Of a stretch of DNA of 64,000 nt, positions 33,702 through 42,837 are shown piece by piece. The notes under the pieces were generated by a model. It saw only the letters and a program-made list of their open reading frames with translations. It was not told the DNA's origin and searched no databases. The stretch covers positions 11,771 to 75,770 of the forward strand of contig JAFLCK010000025.1 in assembly GCA_017303615.1 (NCBI GenBank), given 5' to 3'. The stretch's first letter is position 1. Every line of letters starts with the position of its first letter. Source of the stretch: Obscuribacter phosphatis_A. Its GTDB lineage: Bacteria > Cyanobacteriota > Vampirovibrionia > Obscuribacterales > Obscuribacteraceae. The position numbers and the translations under genes are program-made.

Positions 33702-34547
33702 TCACCAACTCGGTCTGCCGCTTCTTTTGCTGCCAGTCGCCGCCGGCGGATAGACCGTATTGTCATAATATGGCACCGACTGCGTATCTCCGGAGTTGGG
33801 CGGCAGAATAGTATTGTCATAATATGGCACCGACTGCGTATCTCCGGAGTTGGGCGGCAGAATAGTATTGTCATAATATGGCACCGACTGCTCATCTCCA
33901 GAGTTGGGAGGCAGAATAGTATTGTCATAATATGGCACCGACTGCGCATCTCCGGAGTTGGGCGGCAGAATAGTATTGTCATAATATGGCACCGACTGCG
34001 AATCGCCATAGTTGGGCGGATAGACCGTATTGTCGTAATATCGCACCGTTTCATATTCCGTCATTTGGTCGAGGTCGAGCTGTGGTAAGTATTTGCTCGG
34101 GTCTTCGCCTGCATCGATAAGAGTGTTTTGGCATTGCCTATGAGCGTCTTGCAGTGCCTCCATATTCATTCTGTAATTCGCCAGTTCATTGATAACGGCC
34201 TTGGTGTCGTCATCTTTTACCGGCTCTAATTGTCCATCCTGGTTGCGTTTGAAGATATCAGTTTGGACAGCAGGATCCCGGTGGTTCACTGAATAAATGA
34301 ATGTATAGCTGCTCGGATCATCTTTGGCTTGATCCGGCAGCCTTAGCCCGTCGATTCTTGTTTCTTCTGTCACGGCCCCTTTGCCGTCGCCGTTCGCCGT
34401 ATAGACCATGGTGGAATTATCCAGTTCTTTCGGCGGTCTGAAGTCATACTTCATCATCTCTCTGCAGTTGACTAGTTCTTCATTTGTAGGTGCGAAGGCA
34501 TCTGCCGTTGCATTTTCTGCAGGCTTATCTCTTTCGAATCTGTCCAT
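33702..34547 (-). CDS. Protein with C-terminal 18-residue tandem repeats
   Basis: About 281 residues from ATG 34547, which has GGTGA upstream; a GTG at 34556 is the alternative start. Residues 1-165 are acidic and polar (EETRIDGLRLPDQAKDDPSS) without known motifs. The C-terminal third repeats an 18-residue unit with the core SVPYYDNTILPPNSGD; YYDNT occurs six times. There is no signal peptide or membrane segment. The Tyr/Pro/Asn-rich repeats suggest an extended, disordered or adhesive tail, perhaps a target for tyrosine modification or partner binding (inference). It is flanked by a secreted esterase and a large secreted protein on the same strand. Confidence 0.65.
   Translation of the reverse strand: MDRFERDKPAENATADAFAPTNEELVNCREMMKYDFRPPKELDNSTMVYTANGDGKGAVTEETRIDGLRLPDQAKDDPSSYTFIYSVNHRDPAVQTDIFKRNQDGQLEPVKDDDTKAVINELANYRMNMEALQDAHRQCQNTLIDAGEDPSKYLPQLDLDQMTEYETVRYYDNTVYPPNYGDSQSVPYYDNTILPPNSGDAQSVPYYDNTILPPNSGDEQSVPYYDNTILPPNSGDTQSVPYYDNTILPPNSGDTQSVPYYDNTVYPPAATGSKRSGRPSW
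33750..34050 (-). repeat. 54-bp in-frame tandem repeat
   Basis: Five near-identical 54-base units plus a diverged one at the 5' end encode the YYDNT repeats. The inner units differ at only a few positions, which suggests recent duplication or ongoing homogenisation. Confidence 0.9.
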
Positions 34548-34708
34548 GTTATTCACCGCACTTGGTAAGAAAATCAGTGCGCTGAAATTAGCACCGAACT
34601 GTGTCGGGATAGTGACATGTTTCGAAAATTAGATGCACAAGATCAGGCTGAAAGCAGAACGATATCAGTCCAAGCACAGTCCAAAATCAAGTCAATATAA
34701 GTGCGAGA

Positions 34709-37123
34709 TCAGTAATAATATGGTGCTTTCTTAGTCCAACTATTTTGAGGGAACTGCTTGTGCAATACGTTGTGGGCTTTCTTCGAATACTCTGAAGCAA
34801 CGGCGCCGCCCTGACTCCACTTCGCTAATTTGACTAAGCGATAGAGTGTTTCTGGTAGGGTCGTATCGGCTGGGTTTTCTTTTAGTCGGGCCAAAATCGC
34901 ATCGCCTAATACTGTTGCCGCTGGGCTGTTTTGCAAGGCTTTTGCTTCCTTGGCTGCTTGCATTTGATCTTCTTTAGAGAGCGGCGGTAGTTTGGCGAGA
35001 TAAGACTTCAGCAACTGTTCTTGTAAGCTGTCTGCTTTGTAGTCATCGGCGTCTTCGTCTTGGCTTGCTTTCTCTGATGTCCAGTAATTATTGTTGTAAT
35101 AGTCGAATTCGTTATACGGCAAGCCGTGTCTTTCTGTGCCGCCTTCCAAATAGGGGCGCAGTCCAAAGTTCTGCAGACAGACTTTAGCAAAGTTGTAGCG
35201 TCCGGCTTTGCTGTCGTCGACCGTCTTTAGCGCGCTGTACAATTTCGGGTCGCTTAGGGCTAGTTGCTTGAGCGCTTCCGCTCTAGCGTCTTTGTTATTC
35301 AATATTTGTGCTCTGACAAAGATAGTGCGGGCAAGAGTAGACTTCAAACCTTTGTCGTTTGTGTCTTTCATAAACTCGACCCAATATTTGAGAGGCAGAT
35401 CTTTGTTGAGAGTTTCGGCCACTCGTGCATCTATAGAGGTACTTTCTTTATTGTTTTCACCTTGATTGTAGAGACGCTTTTGCCAGTCGGTAGACACATA
35501 AGTGACGTATGTATTAGTCTCGGCCGGTTTCATTGCCGCCGCCCTCAGATAATCTTTGATGTCTCTAGAAAGCGCTAGTCTTTGAGCCTTGAACAAGTTC
35601 TCCGTACTTTCCAGGTTGTTGCCTGAAACTGTTGCCAGTCTCTCGAGAGCCTTGTCCTTCTCACCGGTCTTTATATAGTGGTCTATCAAATAAAATGAAA
35701 TGGTTTTGTATGCCGGACTTTCTTTGCTTACCTTTAGAGCTTCTTCCATAACTTCCGCCTTTTCCAGATTGCCGGTCAAGACGGCTGCTGTTAGCCAGGC
35801 TATGTTTTTATTTTGTTTAAATTTGGCTAGGGCGTGCTCACTTTTGGCTGCATCGACTGTTTTCTTGAATGCCTTTTCAGTGACGCTGTCATAGCTGTAT
35901 GCATCCAGCTTTTGCTGGACGGTGTCTACCCAGTCGCTTAGATCGGTTAGCTCAGCCAATTCTCTTTGTTGTTTGTAGTATTTCTCAAGGCGCAGTTTTT
36001 CTTTGCGGGCGCGCTCTTCATCGGTCTCTTTATCATTGTAAGGTTCGGTTGAGTCACTTGCTTCATCGCCTTCGTCAGACATTTCATCTAGGCTGTAAGT
36101 AAGATCCCCCACTTTGGTGCCGAAATTTTCAGCATTTGAGTCGATAATTGCCTGCGCTGTAGCTTTGATAATATCGCGGCGTTTCAGCCCTTCTTTGTCG
36201 TAGACCAGTGGCTGCAAGAGATCAAGTATGTCTTGTCGCTGTTCAAACTTATTCTTTTCAATCTTGCTGAGCAGATCCTGAATCTTCTCTATAGCCTCGG
36301 CCTTTTCTATTTGACCGGCCTCGACCGCCTTAGATTGACAGCGCGCCATCATATATGGTGCTATTCTGCTGTATTTGTTTTCGGCTGCTGCTTTGTCATC
36401 ACTTGAAACTAGAGAAGCAAAAAGCTTTCCGGCTTCATCATATTTTTTCTGATAGAAAGCCAGCGCTGCTTTTTGATAGAGAAAGTCATTCTTTGCATAA
36501 GTTGATGCTGAGGCTGGTGGCTCCACTAAATTTCCGGCACTCTCTCCGGTTGCTGTCTTGAAGACTACTTCCTGATTTTTGAGCCATTGTCTAGCTTCGT
36601 TTGAAGTACCAACTTTGCTGCCTTCTGGTGTTGTTCGCTTCAATATATCTTTTAGGTTTTGAATGGCAAAGGCAAGGCTTGATCCGGTTAGGTTTTCATT
36701 CGAGTAAAAGGCAGGAGCATTGTCTTTCTTACTAGTTTTGTCGCCTGGTCCCAGTACCTTCTCTCGCAAAGCAAGAAAGTTGTCTGATTGGTTCCAATAA
36801 TAGATACCCTCGCCATTAAGTCTCATCAGGCGATTTTTCCACAAGCGCATAATGCTTTTGGTTTCGGTATCGTTTAGTGGCTTACCCGCTAGATAACGAT
36901 AAGAGACAATCAGATAAGACTTGGCATAGCTGCGTTGAAGAATGCCTAGATTGCCTCTGGCAAAGCTTTCGAGTGGTAAGTCGGGGTGGCTTATATTATA
37001 GAAAACGGCATAAGGAAACTCGGGTGCACAAGCTTGACTTGGCACTATGGCTTGCAAGGAGGTCTGCAAGATTGCCGCTATGAGAATTGCGGTGCCTAGC
37101 TTGTTATTGCGCTTCATTTTCAC
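34709..37123 (-). CDS. Large secreted helical-repeat protein of unknown function
   Basis: An 804-residue protein with a signal peptide (LGTAILIAAILQTSLQAIVP, cut near SQA). The mature N-terminus CAPEFPYAVFYNISHPDLPL is followed by long helical stretches of TPR-like character (FLYQKAALAFYQKKYDEAGK, HYIKTGEKDKALERLATVSG), and an acidic linker near residue 360. No enzymatic motif is seen. The start is GTG 37123, whose bases overlap the DUF3142 stop (GTGA), or ATG 37117. Coupling to the DUF3142 gene suggests that both act at the envelope. Cys-rich start and helical repeats resemble surface proteins found in Bacteroidota, but the family is not named here. Confidence 0.65.
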   Translation of the reverse strand: MKMKRNNKLGTAILIAAILQTSLQAIVPSQACAPEFPYAVFYNISHPDLPLESFARGNLGILQRSYAKSYLIVSYRYLAGKPLNDTETKSIMRLWKNRLMRLNGEGIYYWNQSDNFLALREKVLGPGDKTSKKDNAPAFYSNENLTGSSLAFAIQNLKDILKRTTPEGSKVGTSNEARQWLKNQEVVFKTATGESAGNLVEPPASASTYAKNDFLYQKAALAFYQKKYDEAGKLFASLVSSDDKAAAENKYSRIAPYMMARCQSKAVEAGQIEKAEAIEKIQDLLSKIEKNKFEQRQDILDLLQPLVYDKEGLKRRDIIKATAQAIIDSNAENFGTKVGDLTYSLDEMSDEGDEASDSTEPYNDKETDEERARKEKLRLEKYYKQQRELAELTDLSDWVDTVQQKLDAYSYDSVTEKAFKKTVDAAKSEHALAKFKQNKNIAWLTAAVLTGNLEKAEVMEEALKVSKESPAYKTISFYLIDHYIKTGEKDKALERLATVSGNNLESTENLFKAQRLALSRDIKDYLRAAAMKPAETNTYVTYVSTDWQKRLYNQGENNKESTSIDARVAETLNKDLPLKYWVEFMKDTNDKGLKSTLARTIFVRAQILNNKDARAEALKQLALSDPKLYSALKTVDDSKAGRYNFAKVCLQNFGLRPYLEGGTERHGLPYNEFDYYNNNYWTSEKASQDEDADDYKADSLQEQLLKSYLAKLPPLSKEDQMQAAKEAKALQNSPAATVLGDAILARLKENPADTTLPETLYRLVKLAKWSQGGAVASEYSKKAHNVLHKQFPQNSWTKKAPYYY

Positions 37124-38043
37124 CTGCTTAGAGTTTTGACTAACTTCTTGGCTCTGCCATAGCTAGCCTCAGACCAGCTATGAGCATTAAATACATACCA
37201 GTTACGACATTTAGGAAAGAATACACCTACTTTTTCATTGACTGCGCCTTCAAAGGTGCCGATTCCTAGGCAGAGTTCCTCGCTGTCTGCTTCACTAAAC
37301 CGGCGCCCTCTTCCGTCTATCTCTTTTGATAGGGCTTCGGAAAGGGCGGCAACTATCTTTTCCTCACCCTGGCCCATACTAAAGAGCATTAGCACCCTTT
37401 CGTTCACGACAGGGGGCAGAAAATCAGGCTCGAGACTCCAGCTGGCTAGCGCAGTAATGCTAATTTTGACATCTGCAAGAGATTGCACTGTGAGATTTTC
37501 TTTGAGTTTTTGTAAGAAACTTGCATAAAACTGCCGCTCGTTTTGCCTGGCGTCAAAATCTACTTGCACTTTCTTGGCACCGCTTCTTTTCACTTCATCT
37601 ATAAAGACTTTCACCAGCGGTTCGATGGCTTCCTTCTTAATCAGACCGGCGGTTTCCACCCTGATCACCGGAAATTTGGTCAAGTTGCTCGGTATTTTCA
37701 AAGTTTTCTTGTTGCTTCTGAAATAGACCCGACCTTCGACTATTCTGGCGTGCCCGGCCAGGTAGGCTATCTGCGTGCTGCTTTCGTTCTTGAGGAAAGT
37801 AAGATCTTGCGGATAGTCAAAGGTCCAAATAGTGAGGTTGATGCCTTGTTTCTCTTTTAGAAGAGGCTGGGCGGCTGCCGGTGAAATCGACCACTGCCAG
37901 GCAGCTAGGCATAATGCCATTACCAAACAAGCAAAAGGCGCCGTCCCAGCTAATTTTGCTAGCCCGGCTAATCTAAATAGTCCGGCTAATCTAAATAACC
38001 GGGCTGCCCTAAGGGGCTGCTTGCTTTTAGATAAAATGCTCAT
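37120..38043 (-). CDS. DUF3142 domain protein
   Basis: A 307-residue protein. N-terminal repeats of RLAGLFRLAGLAKLAG lead into a hydrophobic signal or anchor (~34-52). The DUF3142 domain follows: LTIWTFDYPQDLTFL, QVDFDARQNERQFY, ISITALASWSLEP and MLFSMGQGEE are its hallmark blocks. The fold is expected to be a TIM-barrel-like glycosidase-related domain, but no activity is established for the family. It is the first gene of a two-gene unit, with a four-base overlap with the 804-residue protein gene. Confidence 0.75.
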   Translation of the reverse strand: MSILSKSKQPLRAARLFRLAGLFRLAGLAKLAGTAPFACLVMALCLAAWQWSISPAAAQPLLKEKQGINLTIWTFDYPQDLTFLKNESSTQIAYLAGHARIVEGRVYFRSNKKTLKIPSNLTKFPVIRVETAGLIKKEAIEPLVKVFIDEVKRSGAKKVQVDFDARQNERQFYASFLQKLKENLTVQSLADVKISITALASWSLEPDFLPPVVNERVLMLFSMGQGEEKIVAALSEALSKEIDGRGRRFSEADSEELCLGIGTFEGAVNEKVGVFFPKCRNWYVFNAHSWSEASYGRAKKLVKTLSR

Positions 38044-38092
38044 TTTCGATAGATTCTGTTGGGATGAGGCATATTTTACAAGGAAGTTCTGG

Positions 38093-38120
38093 TTGACATA
38101 GGTGGTTCTGTTTCTAAAGT
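38093..38120 (+). promoter_or_regulatory. Sigma70-type promoter
   Basis: A perfect -35 TTGACA (38093-38098) is followed by a 16-base spacer and TAAAGT (38115-38120, 4 of 6 matches). It lies 20 bases before the ATG at 38141, giving a short leader containing GGGAGG. Confidence 0.45.
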
Positions 38121-38140
38121 CTTATTGACCGGGAGGTCGA

Positions 38141-38629
38141 ATGCTTTTAGCCGATACAATGGCGGTGGTCTTCAGTGTGCTTGGTGTTTGCCTAACCTTT
38201 CCTGCTTTCTGGTTGCTTTTGTATGGACTCTTCCCTCGTTTGGTTTCATCTGCGGCTGAATTGGCGCCAATAAGGCGTTGGCTCGCCTTTTTGATTGGCT
38301 TGCCCATAGTTGTCACCATCACGGTTGTGGCCGGGCTAGCCTCTAAGCTGCCCGAGCCGGTCGGTGGTTTATTTGTCATCGCATTGATTTCAGTTAGTCT
38401 CACTTTGGCAAATTTAGGTCTTTCCGGGCTGGTTTTAGAACTGGGGCGCAGGCTTAGAAATAGTGCCTGGCAGCCAGAGAGCGCTAAAGATATGCTCACC
38501 GGTTCTTTTGTTTTGGTGCTTTCGTTTGTTTTGCCTGTGGTTGGTTGGTTCTTTCTCTTGCCTGTGGCTATTACCTTAGGTTTTGGCATTTTTGTTCGCA
38601 CACTCTTTATGAAAAAAGCAAAGGCATGA
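38141..38629 (+). CDS. Small integral membrane protein
   Basis: A 162-residue protein with four hydrophobic segments: ~5-30, ~46-66, ~74-100 and ~118-153 (the last may be two). GGGAGG precedes the ATG by 4 bases. No family is recognised. Its stop overlaps the start of the DUF1800 gene (ATGA), so it is the first gene of the DUF1800/DUF1501 operon; a role in membrane targeting or export of those proteins is inference. Confidence 0.65.
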   Translation: MLLADTMAVVFSVLGVCLTFPAFWLLLYGLFPRLVSSAAELAPIRRWLAFLIGLPIVVTITVVAGLASKLPEPVGGLFVIALISVSLTLANLGLSGLVLELGRRLRNSAWQPESAKDMLTGSFVLVLSFVLPVVGWFFLLPVAITLGFGIFVRTLFMKKAKA

Positions 38630-40137
38630 ACGGCAGCAAGAGAAATGCTCAAGTGATTAGCCGCCGCCGCATGCTTTATGTTTTAGCTTGCTTTTATGGT
38701 GCTTCTTTGACCGGTTGCGAACTGGTGCGCAGCTCGATATCGCAAAATCTCGGACATCGTATTCCAGATAGTATCAAAAGTAGTGGCATTGTCGGTGCCG
38801 GTGAAGAAATCGATCCCGACTTCCATCTGCTCAATCGTATTTCTTTTGGTCCCTTTCCAGGCGACCTCGATAGGTTGAAAGAGCTCGGCCCCGGCTATTT
38901 AGAAGAGCAGTTGCATCCCGATTCTATCGATGACAAAGCTGCCGATGTCAGGGTAAGGCGTTTTGAATCGCTTGAATTTGATATGCACAATATGCACGAG
39001 TTTAAGAAAGAAGTTTTGCGCTCTGATATGGCGCGTTTCACCATGCTTAAGGCTATTTACAGCCGGCGGCAACTCTTCGAATGTATGGTCGAATTCTGGA
39101 GCGACCACTTCAACATCAGCATCGACAAAGGCGATTGCATTTATCTGAAGCCGGCAGATCAAAATAATGTGATTCGCAAGCATGCCCTTGGCAATTTTAG
39201 AGATCTTGTGCTCGGTTCGGCGCGGTCTCCAGCCATGCTCATTTATTTAGACGGCAAAGAGAACCATGTGATTTCACCGAGCGATAGACCAAATGAAAAC
39301 TATGCTAGAGAACTGTTAGAGCTGCATACCATGGGTGTCTATGGTGGTTACACCCAGCAAGACGTTTATGAGGTGGCAAGAGCTCTCTCTGGCTTCAAGC
39401 TGCGCGACCGCTACCGCCGAGGCGAAGTATACTTCGACCGCCTCTGCCATGACGACGGCGCTAAGAGAATACTAGGGCATGTTATTGCCGCAGGCGGAGG
39501 AGAAGGCGATCTAGAGAAAGTTATTGATATTTTGATGAAGCATCCATCAACAGCACATTACGTTGCCTATAAGATGCTGCGTTATTTTGTCAGCGATAAT
39601 CCGGACCCCAATTTGGTTAAGGAACTGGCTAAGACATTCAAAGAAACAAAGGGTGAAATTAAGCCGATGCTCAGCCAGGCTTTAGCCTCTGATCAGTTCA
39701 AAAATTCTCGCGCCACCAAGTTTAAGAGACCTTTTCGCTTTATGGTAAGCTCAATTAGAGCTCTTGCTGGTGATACCAATGCCGGTGCGCCCTTGGTGCG
39801 TTATCTCGAGCGCATGGGTCAGCCTGTATTCCAGTATCCCACCCCCGACGGCTATCCTATGGAATCTCAACCCTGGATGGGCACCCTGCTTTGGCGTTGG
39901 AACTTTGCCATGGCTCTATGTGCTAATAAGATAGAGTCTTTGAGTGTCGATTTGCCCAGGCTAGGCGAGGCCCTCAATGCTGATTATTCGCCGAGCAAAT
40001 TCCAAAATAAGATTTTCCCATACTTAGTTGGACGCTTACCCGATGCCGACGAAGCGCAAGCCTTTTCAGAAAGCAAGCTGAAAGACCAGGAGCTTTTGGC
40101 AATGATTCTCTGCTCTCCTGCTTTTCAGATGCATTGA
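38626..40137 (+). CDS. DUF1800 domain protein with Arg-rich signal and lipobox
   Basis: A 503-residue protein. The N-terminus SRRRMLYVLACFYGASLTGC combines an Arg cluster, hydrophobic stretch and a possible lipobox (LTGC), so export and lipid attachment are likely. The DUF1800 domain includes LNRISFGPFPGDLDRLKELG, VEFWSDHFNIS, NENYARELLELHTMGVYGGY and ARALSGF. The family is almost always paired with DUF1501 proteins; its biochemical role is unsettled. ATG 38626 was chosen for the four-base overlap with the membrane-protein gene; the longer frame (38545) lies inside that gene. DUF1501 follows 10 bases after the stop. Confidence 0.9.
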   Translation: MNGSKRNAQVISRRRMLYVLACFYGASLTGCELVRSSISQNLGHRIPDSIKSSGIVGAGEEIDPDFHLLNRISFGPFPGDLDRLKELGPGYLEEQLHPDSIDDKAADVRVRRFESLEFDMHNMHEFKKEVLRSDMARFTMLKAIYSRRQLFECMVEFWSDHFNISIDKGDCIYLKPADQNNVIRKHALGNFRDLVLGSARSPAMLIYLDGKENHVISPSDRPNENYARELLELHTMGVYGGYTQQDVYEVARALSGFKLRDRYRRGEVYFDRLCHDDGAKRILGHVIAAGGGEGDLEKVIDILMKHPSTAHYVAYKMLRYFVSDNPDPNLVKELAKTFKETKGEIKPMLSQALASDQFKNSRATKFKRPFRFMVSSIRALAGDTNAGAPLVRYLERMGQPVFQYPTPDGYPMESQPWMGTLLWRWNFAMALCANKIESLSVDLPRLGEALNADYSPSKFQNKIFPYLVGRLPDADEAQAFSESKLKDQELLAMILCSPAFQMH

Positions 40138-40147
40138 GGTTGTTTTG

Positions 40148-41443
40148 ATGCCAGGTAGCAGTGAAACGAAAAATGGCAAATTTGAGCGTCAGGACGGCGC
40201 CCTCGGTCAGCCTGTCGTCGGTGCTAGAACTAAGGTTGGAAATAGGGCTAGAACTAGTTTGACGGTCGACTTTGGCGAAACTGAGAATTGTCTGGTTGTA
40301 ATATTTTTGCGGGGCGGCGCCGATACACTAAATATGTTGGTGCCTGCTTTTGATGACGATTACCATAGGTTTCGTCCCAATATCGGTATTGCCAAGTCTC
40401 TGCCCTTGCCCTCGTCTGGACCGGGTGCCCTTGCCTATGGTCTGCATCCGCAACTGTCTGCGCTCTTGCCACTATATGAAAGCGGCGAATTGAGTTTTGT
40501 GCAAGCTGTCGGTACAGACAATTTATCCGGTTCACATTTTGAAGCCCAAGACCAGATGGAACACGGCAGCACGTTCAAAGGCGGGCATGTAGAGCCTCTG
40601 AGCGGCGGCTATCTCGGTCGGCTTCTGGCTTTGAGCAGCGGTCCGCTAGGTCCATTAAGCGCTGTTTCGATCGGCACCAATGTTGCCGAATCTCTGCGTG
40701 GCGCGCCTTCCATAGCGGCTTTGAGCGGCATCGATGAAGTGGTATTAGAAGCGCCCGAGGCGGAGACCGCGGCAGTTTCGGCTACTCTGGCTAAACTCTA
40801 TGGCGGCTGTTCCAACAAAGACCTTGCCGGTGCCGCCTCTTCTACCTTACAAATGTTAGAGCGCATAAAGGTGCTGGGTCTCAAGCAAAAGCAAGAAAGC
40901 CTGGCAAAGGTGAATGGCTCGGGTATTGCGCAATATCCAGATAGCGAATTGGGTCGGGGCTTGCGCGATCTGAGCAGCTTGCTAAAGGCCAAGGTAGGTC
41001 TAAAAGTTGCGTGTATCGATAGTGATGGCTGGGATACGCATTTTGTGCAAGGTAATGAGGAAGGGCTGCAAGCAGGCTTCATTAAAGATTTAGGCAGCTC
41101 TTTGCGAGCTTTTCAAGACGATCTTGGTCCTCTCAGAAAGAAAGTCACAACAATTGTGCTTACAGAATTTGGCCGCCGTGTATACCAAAATTCTTCTCTT
41201 GGTACAGATCATGGCCGGGGCTTTGCCGCCATTATCAGTGGTGGCGCCAACAAGGGTGGTCGGGTAATTGGCGCTTATCCCGGTTTGAAAGAAGACCCTT
41301 CTTTGACCCTCGCTCCTACCGGTCTATCTGTCTTGATAGACTATCGAGACTTTCTGTTTGATGTCATGAAGAACACTTTTGCGCTCGATGAAGAGCTTGC
41401 TTCAGTTATTTTTCCCGGCAATAAGTATAGACAGATTTTGTAG
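40148..41443 (+). CDS. DUF1501 domain protein
   Basis: A 431-residue protein of the DUF1501 (sulfatase-like/alkaline-phosphatase-fold-related) family. Blocks include LVVIFLRGGADTLNMLVPAF, SGSHFEAQDQMEHGS, DSDGWDTHF, VLTEFGRRVYQNSSLGTDHG and FAAIISGGANKGGRVIGAYP. The His/Asp residues in DGWDTH and GTDHG are the presumed metal ligands. Unlike most members it has no visible Tat signal; export may rely on its DUF1800 partner, or it stays inside (inference). ATG 40148 is preferred to an adjoining TTG at 40145. Confidence 0.9.
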   Translation: MPGSSETKNGKFERQDGALGQPVVGARTKVGNRARTSLTVDFGETENCLVVIFLRGGADTLNMLVPAFDDDYHRFRPNIGIAKSLPLPSSGPGALAYGLHPQLSALLPLYESGELSFVQAVGTDNLSGSHFEAQDQMEHGSTFKGGHVEPLSGGYLGRLLALSSGPLGPLSAVSIGTNVAESLRGAPSIAALSGIDEVVLEAPEAETAAVSATLAKLYGGCSNKDLAGAASSTLQMLERIKVLGLKQKQESLAKVNGSGIAQYPDSELGRGLRDLSSLLKAKVGLKVACIDSDGWDTHFVQGNEEGLQAGFIKDLGSSLRAFQDDLGPLRKKVTTIVLTEFGRRVYQNSSLGTDHGRGFAAIISGGANKGGRVIGAYPGLKEDPSLTLAPTGLSVLIDYRDFLFDVMKNTFALDEELASVIFPGNKYRQIL

Positions 41444-41508
41444 TTACCCGGCTAATTTAGATACCATGGCAGTAAGAGAAGCACAGTCTACCAAGCCGGG
41501 ATTTTTCA

Positions 41509-42771
41509 ATGTCGCTATTTTTCAAGAACAAAGCCAAGGATTTTGACAAGCATCTAGTTAAGGCTCAAAAACAAATATCAGAGAAGCGCTACAAAGATGC
41601 GTTAGAGTCTCTTTCTAAAGCAGAGGCTCTTTTAGATGGCAAAGATTCGGGTTCATCATGGGCTTGGATTTATGATTCAAGAAGATACGCCCAATATGAA
41701 CTCGGGCAGATAGATCAAGCTCTAGAGACTTGTCGCACTGCTATAGAAAAGCTTGGTAATACTACGCTATTTCCATACTTGAGCGAAGACTCGCATGTGC
41801 GAGCCACCCTGCGAGCGGCGCACAATACACTTGCCTGGACTCTTTGCGAAAGAGCGACTAATGCGTCTGAGTGCCAAGTTGCCCTTGATCATATCAATAC
41901 TTGTTTTTCTACTACTTCACCGATTGATGATCAGTATCAGCTTCAGCCTTTCTTTGAGACTCACGCCGTTGTACTTTTGCGCATGATCGAATTAGCTGCC
42001 GATGCCTCGGTCTATCGGGCTCAGCTCTATAATGTTTTGACCAAAATGAGAAAGAAAGACCACCAGGCTCTGACCGATAACGCTGAGTTGGCAGAAGTTT
42101 GTCGGTCTACCGAATTCGAGGCGCATTTCGCCGATGATCCCGAAGCTAAATTGAAGCTTGCGCCGCCTGACGAAACCGTTGAAGAGGCGATTGCTCGGTA
42201 CAGAAGTGCTCTTGAGTATTACGCGCAGATACAGCCGGACTATGCTGAATATTTTGGTATTCAGGATAGCAAGCCTCTAGGCGAGCAACAGCTAGCCATG
42301 CACGAGACTGCTCATAATGTTGGGCTGCCGCTCGAGTTGCGCGATTTTGCTTTCGCCAATGGCGTTTTTGCCATCGGTACTTTTGAGACTAAACTGGCTG
42401 TGCTTGAACACTGGGATGAAGAGCAGATCGCTAAACCGGGTCTAGTCAATTTCATTGATTATTGTTGGGGTGGTCGTCCCGAATTTGAAGAGTTTTATAA
42501 ACCCCAGCATATTGAGCATATAGATCAAAATTTCTTTGCCTTTGGTGTTCGCTACATTGATGATAACTGTCATGAATATTTGTTCTTTGACAAGGAAGGA
42601 AACTTCGGAGCAATCTATATGGACCAGGATAGCTTTGGTGAGTTCCAAGAGGATTTCAATCCGCTGCTCAAGACTACTAAAATTCCTAATCCGCAGTCTT
42701 TTTCTGCTTTGTTCTCTAGGCTTATAACAGAGGTAATTGAGCAGTTGCAAAGACAGATAAACGACGAATAG
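41509..42771 (+). CDS. TPR protein with SMI1/KNR4-like C-terminal domain
   Basis: A 420-residue soluble protein. Residues ~10-130 form TPR-like repeats (KRYKDALESLSKAEALLDG, YAQYELGQIDQALETCRTAI). The C-terminal ~170 residues resemble the SMI1/KNR4 (SUKH) fold: LPLELRDFAFANGVFAIGTF, FFAFGVRYIDDNCHEYLFFD and IYMDQDSFGEFQEDFNPLL. SUKH domains are widespread as immunity proteins against contact-dependent toxins and as regulatory modules. No toxin gene is adjacent. The fold call is pattern-based. The ADP-ribosylglycohydrolase gene follows after 66 bases. Confidence 0.6.
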   Translation: MSLFFKNKAKDFDKHLVKAQKQISEKRYKDALESLSKAEALLDGKDSGSSWAWIYDSRRYAQYELGQIDQALETCRTAIEKLGNTTLFPYLSEDSHVRATLRAAHNTLAWTLCERATNASECQVALDHINTCFSTTSPIDDQYQLQPFFETHAVVLLRMIELAADASVYRAQLYNVLTKMRKKDHQALTDNAELAEVCRSTEFEAHFADDPEAKLKLAPPDETVEEAIARYRSALEYYAQIQPDYAEYFGIQDSKPLGEQQLAMHETAHNVGLPLELRDFAFANGVFAIGTFETKLAVLEHWDEEQIAKPGLVNFIDYCWGGRPEFEEFYKPQHIEHIDQNFFAFGVRYIDDNCHEYLFFDKEGNFGAIYMDQDSFGEFQEDFNPLLKTTKIPNPQSFSALFSRLITEVIEQLQRQINDE

Positions 42772-42837
42772 ACCTTGTCTCAATTGATCAAGTGGTTCCG
42801 TGCTATCCTGCCTTAGAGAAAAGCTAGAGGGCGGAAA

